NCBI GenBank assembly: GCA_038260305.1
Contig: JBBSNY010000019.1
Span: 1 to 64,000 of the forward strand
Direction of reading: 5' to 3'
Length of the DNA: 64,000 nucleotides
Source: CADCVQ01 sp038260305
Lineage (GTDB): Bacteria; Actinomycetota; Thermoleophilia; Solirubrobacterales; Solirubrobacteraceae
In this document: piece after piece, positions 57,374 through 64,000 of the stretch
Layout: each line of letters starts with the position of its first letter
Position numbering within the stretch: position 1 is the stretch's first letter
The notes under the pieces: model-generated
The model's input: only the letters and a program-made list of their open reading frames with translations
Database searches by the model: none
What the model was told of the DNA's origin: nothing
Position numbers and translations under genes: made by a program

Positions 57374-58516
57374 ATGGCCGTCGCCGCTGGCAGAGAGGTT
57401 GCTGGGCCGGCGTATCTCGGCCGCCGCACGAAGCGTCTCGTCAAGACGCTGAGTCCCGGTGCCGTCGCGGTGCTCGATCACAAGGACCTCGATCGTGTGT
57501 CGGCCGAGGACCTCATCGCGGCGGGGGTCTGCGCGGTGCTGAACTGCAGTCCCTCGTCGACGGGCGCCTACCCGAACATGGGCCCGCTGCTGCTCGTCCA
57601 GGCCGGCATCCACCTCGTCGATCTGCCCGACGACGCGCTCTTCAAGCGCCTCTCCGACGGCGATGACATCGTCGTCCACGGCGGGGACATCATGCGCGGG
57701 CCGCAGCGGCTGGCCAGCGGCGTGGTCCAGGAGCCCGACGCGGTGCGCGCCGCGACCGACGAGCGCCGGCGGGAGATCGGCGACGCGCTCGAGGCCTTCG
57801 CACAGAACACGATCGAGCACATGCTCGAGGAGCGCGAGCTGCTGTCGGGGCGCATCGAGCTGCCGCGCTTCGATACGGACTTCCGCGACCGGCCGGCACT
57901 GATCGTCGTGCGCGGCGTCGACCACGAGAAGGACCTGCGCGCGCTGCGCCCCTACATCCGCGACATGAAGCCGGCGATCCTCGCCGTCGACGGTGGCGCG
58001 AACGCGCTGCTCGCGGAGGGCTTCGTCCCCGACATGATCGTGGGGGACATGGACAGCGCGACCGAGCAGGCGCTGCGCTGCGGCGCCGAGCTCGTCGTCC
58101 ACGCCTATCCGAACGGCCGGGCCCCCGGCCGCGAACAGCTCGAGGCGCTCGGCCTTCCGTACAAGCTCGTCCCGGCCCCCGGAACGAGCCAGGACGTGGC
58201 GATGCTGATCGCCGCCGAGAAGGGCGCGGAGCTCATCGTCTCGGTCGGCTCGCAGTTCAACCTCGTCGAGTTCCTCGACAAGAACCGTCGCGGCATGGCC
58301 TCGACGTTCCTCACCCGGCTGCGCCTCGGCGAGATCCTCGTCGACGCGAAGGGCGTGAGCCGTCTGTACCGTCCACGTGCCGGCGCCGGTCCGCTCGTCG
58401 CAGTCGTCCTTGCCGGACTGCTGTGCCTGCTGGCGATCATCGTGCTGACACCGGCGCTGCGCGACGTGGCGGATCTGCTGTGGCTCAAGGTCGAGGTCGT
58501 CCTCGGGCTCGAATAG
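57374..58516 (+). CDS. steA: SteA-like septation protein
   Basis: SteA and SteB act together in cytokinesis and cell separation in corynebacteria. The 380-residue product has a thiamine-pyrophosphokinase-like domain (LAVDGGANALLAEGFVPDMI then VGDMDS), the segment SVGSQFNLVEFLDKNRRGMA typical of the family, and one C-terminal membrane helix (about 338-362). TAGACT (57362-57367) lies 6 bases before the ATG. The steB-like gene follows 49 bases on. Confidence 0.88.
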   Translation: MAVAAGREVAGPAYLGRRTKRLVKTLSPGAVAVLDHKDLDRVSAEDLIAAGVCAVLNCSPSSTGAYPNMGPLLLVQAGIHLVDLPDDALFKRLSDGDDIVVHGGDIMRGPQRLASGVVQEPDAVRAATDERRREIGDALEAFAQNTIEHMLEERELLSGRIELPRFDTDFRDRPALIVVRGVDHEKDLRALRPYIRDMKPAILAVDGGANALLAEGFVPDMIVGDMDSATEQALRCGAELVVHAYPNGRAPGREQLEALGLPYKLVPAPGTSQDVAMLIAAEKGAELIVSVGSQFNLVEFLDKNRRGMASTFLTRLRLGEILVDAKGVSRLYRPRAGAGPLVAVVLAGLLCLLAIIVLTPALRDVADLLWLKVEVVLGLE

Positions 58517-58565
58517 CCGCGAACCTGTGAGCGTGTAGACCATCTTCGACTTCCGCTACCACGCC

Positions 58566-59414
58566 ATGTCCCTGGCGGCCGTCTTCATCGCGCTCGTGGT
58601 GGGGTTGCTGCTGGGTGTGGCGATCGGCGACAAGGAGCTCGTCTCGTCGGCCAGCAAGGACCTGCGCAGCGGCCTGCGCGCCAGCGTGCGCCGCGCCGAC
58701 AGCGAGCGCGACGCCGCGAAGGCGAAGCTCGCCGACGAGCAGCAGTACGGCGACAAGTCGTTTCCGATCCTCACCGGGGGTCGGCTGCGCGGGCGCCACA
58801 TCGGGCTCGTCCTGCTCGGCCCGAGCGACATCAAGCCCGACAGCGTGCGTAAGTGGCTGGACCCGTCGGGCGCGACGCTGTCGCTCGTCGCCGAGTTGCG
58901 CGACACCGTCGACCCGCAGGCACTGGGCGATCGCTCGGGCGGCACCCGCTACGCGGATGTCGCGTCCAAGCCGAACCTGCTTGAGCCGCTCGGTCGCCGC
59001 GTGGGCATTCAGCTCGTCGAGGGTGGCCGGCTCGTCGACCGGCTCCGCGCGACGCTGCTGCAGACGATCAGCGGCGAGTTCGGCGGTCTCGACGGGGTCA
59101 TCGTCATCCGCCCGGGCGACAAGCCGAAGGACAAGACGGCGGCCGATCGGCTCGACGCCCTCCAGGACGGCATCACGCGCGGGCTGGCGCAGACCGGCGT
59201 GAAGGTCGTCGGGATCGAGCCGTCGGGCAGCGATCCGTCGCAGATCGGCTGGTATCGAGATCGCGAGCTGTCGACGGTCGACAACATCGACGAGACGGCG
59301 GGGCACGCGGCGCTCGTCTTCGTACTCGCGGGCGCCGACGGGGCGTTCGGTCGCCGGGACAGCGCGCAGGATCTGCTGCCGCCGGTCGTCGCGAGCGCGC
59401 CGAGGCGCCCGTGA
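58566..59414 (+). CDS. steB: SteB/MctB-like membrane protein (start uncertain)
   Basis: The 282-residue product from ATG 58566 has an N-terminal membrane helix (LAAVFIALVVGLLLGVAIGD), a coiled-coil stretch and an exported domain, as in SteB/MctB proteins. Members were first linked to copper transport and later to cell separation with SteA. The family N-terminus FDFRYHxxSLxAVF is encoded in frame directly upstream (58545-58571), but the only codons available before a TAG at 58536 are ACC and ATC. The start is therefore either ATC 58542 or the shorter ATG. Confidence 0.83.
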   Translation: MSLAAVFIALVVGLLLGVAIGDKELVSSASKDLRSGLRASVRRADSERDAAKAKLADEQQYGDKSFPILTGGRLRGRHIGLVLLGPSDIKPDSVRKWLDPSGATLSLVAELRDTVDPQALGDRSGGTRYADVASKPNLLEPLGRRVGIQLVEGGRLVDRLRATLLQTISGEFGGLDGVIVIRPGDKPKDKTAADRLDALQDGITRGLAQTGVKVVGIEPSGSDPSQIGWYRDRELSTVDNIDETAGHAALVFVLAGADGAFGRRDSAQDLLPPVVASAPRRP

Positions 59415-59507
59415 CGCGCGCCGGCGGCGACGAGTCCGTGCGCAGATTGCGGGCTGCGCGTGCGCCAAACCGCGTTTCGGTCCGCCCGCGGCGCTAGGTT
59501 GCTCGGG

Positions 59508-60332
59508 GTGCAGGTACTGCCATTCGTCTTCTCGCTGCTCGTTGCCATCGGCCTTGTGCCAGTGGTCCGCAAGCGGCTCGTCGAGGCCGACATGCAGCGC
59601 GAGAACTACCGCGGCGTGCGCTTGGCGGTGCCGCTCGGCGTCGCGATCGTGCCCGCGGCGCTGATCGCCCTGATCCCGATCGCCCTGCTCGCGCGCCTGA
59701 CGACGCTCGACATCTTTCCCGCCGACCTGTCGATCGTGATCGCGTTCATCCCGGGCGTCGCGCTGCTCGGCCTCGTCGACGACGTCATGTCCGGCGAGTC
59801 CCGCGGGCTACGCGGCCACATCGCCGCGGCAGGCCGGGGCCAGTTCTCCAGCGGGATCCTCAAGGCGGCCGGCACGCTTGGGCTGGCGCTGCTCGTCGCC
59901 TCGTCGGTGCCGGGGTCGGACACGGACTTCTTCCTCGCCGCCGCTGTGCTCGTGCTCGCAACCAACGCCTTCAACCTGCTCGACCTGCGACCGGGCCGCT
60001 CGGTCAAGACCCTCGTCCTGCTTGGGATCGGGCTGACGGTCAGCACGCAGCTCAGCGAGCCGGCGGCGGCGCTCGGGATCTTCCTCGGGCCGGTGCTCGT
60101 GTGCGGGTTCTACGACCTGCGCGAGAAGGCGATGCTCGGCGACGCCGGCTCGAACGTCATCGGAGCGCTCGCCGGCGTCTGGATCGTCCTGACCCTCGAC
60201 CCCTCCGAGCAGGTCATCGCCCTCGCGATCCTGCTGCTCATCAACCTGTACGGCGAGTTCCGCTCGATCTCGACGCTCATCGAGAAGGTGCCCGGACTGC
60301 GCCACCTAGACTCATTTGGGAGAGCCTCATGA
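59508..60332 (+). CDS. MraY/WecA-like phosphoglycosyltransferase
   Basis: The 274-residue multi-pass protein belongs to the family that transfers phospho-sugars to undecaprenyl phosphate. The motifs are LGLVDDVMSG (paired Asp), NAFNLLDLRPGRSVK in place of NxxNxxDGxDG, and LGDAGSNVIGALAG. It is shorter than MraY, and the third motif is altered. GTG 59508 lies 7 bases after TAGGTT (59495-59500). Its place between steB and pyrG is usual for actinobacteria. The substrate is uncertain. Confidence 0.82.
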   Translation: MQVLPFVFSLLVAIGLVPVVRKRLVEADMQRENYRGVRLAVPLGVAIVPAALIALIPIALLARLTTLDIFPADLSIVIAFIPGVALLGLVDDVMSGESRGLRGHIAAAGRGQFSSGILKAAGTLGLALLVASSVPGSDTDFFLAAAVLVLATNAFNLLDLRPGRSVKTLVLLGIGLTVSTQLSEPAAALGIFLGPVLVCGFYDLREKAMLGDAGSNVIGALAGVWIVLTLDPSEQVIALAILLLINLYGEFRSISTLIEKVPGLRHLDSFGRAS

Positions 60333-61996
60333 AGCCGACGCCACGCAGCCCGCAGACCCGCTTCATCTTCATCACCGGCGGCGTCGTCTCCTCGCTGGGC
60401 AAGGGCATCGCCGCCGCCTCGATCGGGCGCCTGCTCGTCGCGCGCGGGCTGTCGGTCGGCCTGCAGAAGTTCGACCCGTACATCAACGTCGACCCCGGCA
60501 CGATGTCGCCCTACCAGCACGGCGAGGTCTTCGTCACCGAGGACGGCGCGGAGACCGACCTCGACCTCGGCCACTACGAGCGCTATACGGACTCGAACAC
60601 CTCGCGCGCCTCGAACGTCACCGCAGGCGGCATCTACAACTCGGTCATCCGCCGCGAGCGCCGCGGCGACTACCTCGGCGGCACCGTGCAGGTCGTCCCG
60701 CACATCACCGACGAGATCAAGCAGCGCGTCCAGCTACTTGCCCAGACCCAGGACGTCGACGTCGTCATCACGGAGATCGGCGGCACCGTCGGCGACATCG
60801 AGTCGCTGCCGTTCCTCGAGGCGATCCGCCAGTTCCCCGTCGACGTCGGCCGCCGCAACTGCATGTTCATCCACCTGACGCTCGTGCCGTACATCGGCCA
60901 CGCGGGCGAGCTCAAGACGAAGCCGACGCAGCACTCCGTCAACGAGCTACGACGAATCGGCATCCAGCCGGACATGCTGTTGTGCCGCTCGGAGTCCGAG
61001 CTCGGCACCGACATCCGCAAGAAGATCGCGCTGTTCGCCTCGCTGCCGATCGAGGCGGTCATCAGCGCGAAGGACGTCGACAACATCTACAAGGTGCCGC
61101 TGTGGTTCGAGTCCGAGGGCGTCGATGACCTCATCTGCGAGCATTTCGGCTTCGATGTCCCGGCCCCGGACCTGACGGAGTGGGCGGAGATCACACGCCG
61201 CGCCTCCCAGGCGACCGAGACCGTGAGGATCGCGCTCGTCGGCAAGTACGTGGCGCTCCAGGACGCCTATCTGTCGGTCTCCGAGGCGCTGCGCCACTCG
61301 GGCTTTCACCACGACTGCGCGATCGAGGTCGACTGGGTCGACTCCGAGACCCTCGTCGACGATCAGGCGGCGCGCGACCGACTCAGCGGCGCGCAAGGGA
61401 TCCTCATCCCGGGGGGATTCGGCGGGCGCGGTATCGAGGGCAAGATCCGGGCCGCCCGCGCCGCCCGCGAGCTGCGGATCCCGTACCTCGGGGTCTGCCT
61501 CGGCATGCAGATCGCCGTCATGGAGTTCGCCCGCTCGATCGCCGGCATGGACGGCGCCAACTCGACGGAGTTCGATCCCGAGACGCCGCATCCGGTCATC
61601 GACCTGCTGCCCGAGCAGAAGGAGGTCACCGACCTCGGCGGGACGATGCGCCTCGGTGCCGACCCGGTGAAGATCCACCCGGGGACCCGCGCCCGCGATC
61701 TCTACGGCGAGGCGGTCATCTACGAGCGCCATCGCCACCGCTACGAGGTCAACCTGTTCCTACGCAAGCGCCTCGAGGCCGCCGGGCTCACGGTCAGCGG
61801 CACCTCACCGGACGAGCGCCTCGTCGAGATGATCGAGCTCGAGGATCACCCGTTCTTCGTCGCGTCGCAGTTTCATCCCGAGTTCAAGTCGCGGCCCGAA
61901 CGCCCGGCCCCGCTGTTCCGGGAGTTCGTCGGCGCGGCGCTGGCGCATTCGCGCGAGCAGGCCGGCGAGCCTGAGTTCCGCGCGTCGCGCTCGTAG
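60329..61996 (+). CDS. pyrG: CTP synthase
   Basis: It converts UTP to CTP with glutamine. The 555-residue product has the amidoligase domain (FIFITGGVVSSLGKGIAAAS; QKFDPYINVDPGTMSP) and a class I glutamine amidotransferase domain with nucleophile Cys in YLGVCLGMQIAV (about residue 390) and the His-Glu pair in SQFHPEFKSRP. ATG 60329 overlaps the upstream stop (ATGA) and has GGGAGAG before it. Confidence 0.97.
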   Translation: MKPTPRSPQTRFIFITGGVVSSLGKGIAAASIGRLLVARGLSVGLQKFDPYINVDPGTMSPYQHGEVFVTEDGAETDLDLGHYERYTDSNTSRASNVTAGGIYNSVIRRERRGDYLGGTVQVVPHITDEIKQRVQLLAQTQDVDVVITEIGGTVGDIESLPFLEAIRQFPVDVGRRNCMFIHLTLVPYIGHAGELKTKPTQHSVNELRRIGIQPDMLLCRSESELGTDIRKKIALFASLPIEAVISAKDVDNIYKVPLWFESEGVDDLICEHFGFDVPAPDLTEWAEITRRASQATETVRIALVGKYVALQDAYLSVSEALRHSGFHHDCAIEVDWVDSETLVDDQAARDRLSGAQGILIPGGFGGRGIEGKIRAARAARELRIPYLGVCLGMQIAVMEFARSIAGMDGANSTEFDPETPHPVIDLLPEQKEVTDLGGTMRLGADPVKIHPGTRARDLYGEAVIYERHRHRYEVNLFLRKRLEAAGLTVSGTSPDERLVEMIELEDHPFFVASQFHPEFKSRPERPAPLFREFVGAALAHSREQAGEPEFRASRS

Positions 61997-62009
61997 GAGG
62001 GCGGCGCGG

Positions 62010-62555
62010 TCAGCGCCCGAGCAGTGCCGCGACGTCGACGGGCGCCACGTCCACGAGCGGGCTGACGACGTCGCCGGGGACGAAGCGCTCGACGTCCGCG
62101 TACCCGCCGTCCCCCGGCTCGCGATGAACGACGAGCTCGCCGCGCTCGATGTCGACGATCCAGTAGTCGGACACCCCGATATCGGCGTACGTCGCGACCT
62201 TCTGCCGGTCCCGGGCGCGCGAGCTGTATGCGACCTCGATGACCAGCAGCGCGGCGTCCGGCAGTCGGTCGCGCGGACACGGCTCGCAGACGAAGAGGTC
62301 GGGCAGCACGAAGCCTCCGTCGGGCGTCAGGAGCGTGTCCTGCACGCGCAGGCGCAACGCGCCCCCGGCCGGCCTGGCGAAGTGATGGATGAGCCAGTCC
62401 ACCACGTAGGCATGCTGCGGGCCCGGTGGGTTCATCGCGATGAGCACCCCGTCGACGAGCTCGACGCGCGTCTCGGCGGTGAGGATCCCGGCGACGTACA
62501 TCGCCTGGACGTCCTTGAGCGAGAAGCGGTGAAGTGGGGCGGCCCGCACTGCCAT
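62010..62555 (-). CDS. Uma2-family (DUF820) endonuclease-like protein
   Basis: The 181-residue PD-(D/E)xK fold protein has RVELVDGVLIAMNPPGPQHA, VLPDLFVCEP (Asp) and LLVIEVAYSSRARDRQKVATYADIGVSDYWIVD with Glu and Lys of the nuclease site. Such genes multiply in Cyanobacteria, Actinobacteria and Chloroflexi, and their targets are unknown. TACGCT on the minus strand (62570-62565) lies 9 bases before the ATG. Confidence 0.88.
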   Translation of the reverse strand: MAVRAAPLHRFSLKDVQAMYVAGILTAETRVELVDGVLIAMNPPGPQHAYVVDWLIHHFARPAGGALRLRVQDTLLTPDGGFVLPDLFVCEPCPRDRLPDAALLVIEVAYSSRARDRQKVATYADIGVSDYWIVDIERGELVVHREPGDGGYADVERFVPGDVVSPLVDVAPVDVAALLGR

Positions 62556-62638
62556 GCCATCACCAGCGTAGCGTTCGTCTCATACCTCCAATGGGGCCGG
62601 CAGCGCGAAGTTCGCCCCCTCGTCAGACTGAAGCGCGC

Positions 62639-63775
62639 ATGCGCCCCGCCTCCGCCGTCGAGCGCCGCCGCCTGAACGAGTCGTTCGCACGGCTGTGCGC
62701 GATCCCGAGCCCGTTCGGCTCCGAGCGCGCCTGCGCGGAGGCCGTCGCGCGCGAGCTGCGCGCGATCGGCGTCGACGTCGAGGAGGACGGCGCGGCCGCC
62801 GAGTCGGGCGCGCAGTGCGGCAACCTGCTGGCCCGCATCCCGGGCCGCGGCGAGCGCACGATCCTGCTCTGCGCGCATCTCGACACGGTGCCCGAGGCCG
62901 GCGACGTCGAGCCGATCGTCGACGACGGCGGCTGGGTCAGCGCCGGCGACACGATCCTCGGCGCCGACAACAAGGCCGCCGTCGCCGTCATCCTCGAGGT
63001 CGCGCGCCGCTGCGCGATCGAAGGCGCCCCGGTCTCGCTCGAGCTCCTGTTCACGGTCAGCGAGGAGAACGCGCTCGCCGGCGCGAAGGCGTTCGACGTC
63101 AAGACGCTGCGCAGCGAGTGGGGCTATGTCTTCGATCACGCCTCGCCGATCGGCGAGATCATCGTGGCGTCGCCGACCTACTACCGCCTCGACGCCGCGT
63201 TCCGCGGCGCGGCCGCACACGCCGGCATCCGCCCAGAGGACGGGCGCAGCGCGATCGAGGCCGCCGCGCGCGCCGTCGCTGCGATGCGCCTTGGGCGCAT
63301 CGACGACGAGACGACGGCGAACATCGGCACGATCGAGGGCGGCCAGGCGGGCGGGACGAACATCGTCCCGGAGCACTGCCGGATCGTCGGCGAGGTGCGC
63401 TCACTGGCCCCGCCGAAGGCGGAGGCCGTCGTCGCCGAGCTCATCGAGCACATCCACGACGCCGCGAACACCCCGCGCTGCGCATGCGACGTCGACATAA
63501 CGACCTCACGCCTGTTCGACGGCTACCGCCACGCCGCGAGCGCGCCTGCCGTGCTCGCCGCCGAGCGGGCGCTCGGCAGCCTCGGCTACAGGACGACGCG
63601 CCGCACGACGGGCGGCGGCTCGGACGCGAACGTCTTCGAGGCCGCCGGCCTGCACTGCACGAACCTCGCCAACGGCACGGAGTACAACCACGAGACACGC
63701 GAGCGCGTCAGCGTCGCCGCGCTCGAGGGCATGCTCGACGTGACGTTCGCGCTGCTGGACGCATGCTGCGGCTGA
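62639..63775 (+). CDS. M20-family zinc peptidase (PepT-like)
   Basis: The 378-residue product has the M20 metal ligands: His and Asp in CAHLDTVP, Asp in LGADNKAAVAV, Glu pair in TVSEENAL, the Asp in FDHASPIGE and the C-terminal His in GTEYNHE. A dimerisation domain is inserted at about 180-285. ATG 62639 is preferred, because the longer frame overlaps the divergent Uma2 gene. The substrate class is probably a di- or tripeptide. Confidence 0.9.
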   Translation: MRPASAVERRRLNESFARLCAIPSPFGSERACAEAVARELRAIGVDVEEDGAAAESGAQCGNLLARIPGRGERTILLCAHLDTVPEAGDVEPIVDDGGWVSAGDTILGADNKAAVAVILEVARRCAIEGAPVSLELLFTVSEENALAGAKAFDVKTLRSEWGYVFDHASPIGEIIVASPTYYRLDAAFRGAAAHAGIRPEDGRSAIEAAARAVAAMRLGRIDDETTANIGTIEGGQAGGTNIVPEHCRIVGEVRSLAPPKAEAVVAELIEHIHDAANTPRCACDVDITTSRLFDGYRHAASAPAVLAAERALGSLGYRTTRRTTGGGSDANVFEAAGLHCTNLANGTEYNHETRERVSVAALEGMLDVTFALLDACCG

Positions 63776-64000
63776 AGCGCGCGACCGTGCTCGTCGCCGG
63801 GCCGGACGGGGCGATGGAGCAGCGCCTGTCGATTCTCGTCGACGGCGACCGGCGCTCGGCGATCGCCGACGTCGGCCTCGTCGGCGCCGCACAGCCCGGC
63901 GACGAGCTCGTCGTCAACGTCGAGGCGGTCGAGCTCGGTCTCGGATCGGGCGGCTTCGACGTCGTGCACGTCAACCTCACGCGCGGCCTCGACGCACCAG
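63763..64000 (+). CDS. DUF3866-family protein (3' end outside window)
   Basis: The frame starts at ATG 63763, overlapping the peptidase stop by 13 bases, and runs off the right edge after 79 codons. It begins with a small beta domain (RATVLVAGPDGAMEQRLSIL; GDELVVNVEAVELGLGSGGF then DVVHVNLTRGL), the usual N-terminus of DUF3866 proteins, whose function is unknown. Confidence 0.75.
   Translation, partial: MLRLKRATVLVAGPDGAMEQRLSILVDGDRRSAIADVGLVGAAQPGDELVVNVEAVELGLGSGGFDVVHVNLTRGLDAP

Overview
The window is high-GC DNA (mostly above 70 percent by eye) with many GTG and TTG starts and a gene content that points to a Gram-positive-type actinobacterium of the class Thermoleophilia (Solirubrobacter / Conexibacter / Patulibacter relatives). 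The evidence is a steA-steB-(WecA/MraY-like)-pyrG block next to tlyA-nadK-recN, a fused aroK-aroB, type IV pilus genes without pilMNOPQ (single-membrane type), and no phage or plasmid backbone. No rRNA, tRNA, CRISPR array or insertion sequence was seen.

Layout. 1-9150: mltG (cut by the left edge), aroE, pilB, a hypothetical gene, ftsH, pilT, pilC. 9188-12802: a truncated acyltransferase, a VapBC module, a voltage-sensor-like membrane protein, a rhomboid protease and a YbhN-like flippase-type protein. 12968-16967: a signalling cluster of three response regulators, one histidine kinase and an orphan glycine-betaine-type binding lipoprotein. 17157-26417: a surface or secretion locus with a 1867-residue repeat adhesin, three tail-collar proteins, two GNAT acetyltransferases and two DUF6916-like proteins (one cytoplasmic, one Tat-exported). 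26455-29038: rnd, a 59-residue membrane protein, gluQ and a small zinc protein. 29141-33122: four tandem type IV pilins with two c-di-GMP-I riboswitches, then two prepilin peptidases. 33171-40018: aroC, aroKB, a TIR-SEC-C protein, a RelBE module with a frameshifted toxin, a TPR protein, aroQ and an M24 peptidase. 40055-45664: a GT-C-like membrane protein, a GMC oxidoreductase/hydrolase pair and OsmC. 45771-64000: efp, nusB-xseB-ispA-dxs, tlyA-nadK-recN, mscS, steA-steB, a phosphoglycosyltransferase, pyrG, a Uma2 nuclease, an M20 peptidase and a DUF3866 gene cut by the right edge.

How the parts fit. The type IV pilus is spread over three places: ATPases and platform (pilB, pilT, pilC) at the left, pilins and PilD in the middle. 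The pilin leaders carry c-di-GMP-I aptamers followed by a conserved hairpin around the Shine-Dalgarno sequence. PilB has an N-terminal MshEN-type domain, a family that can bind c-di-GMP. The same second messenger may therefore set both pilin supply and motor activity. The shikimate pathway is represented by aroE, aroC, aroKB and aroQ. The adhesin / tail-collar / DUF6916 / GNAT locus is the best candidate for an undescribed system.

A window-wide pattern helped choose starts. Many genes have a TAnnnT hexamer (TAGACT, TACCGT, TAGCGT and similar) 6 to 10 bases before the start codon and no Shine-Dalgarno sequence, which is the layout of leaderless transcripts.
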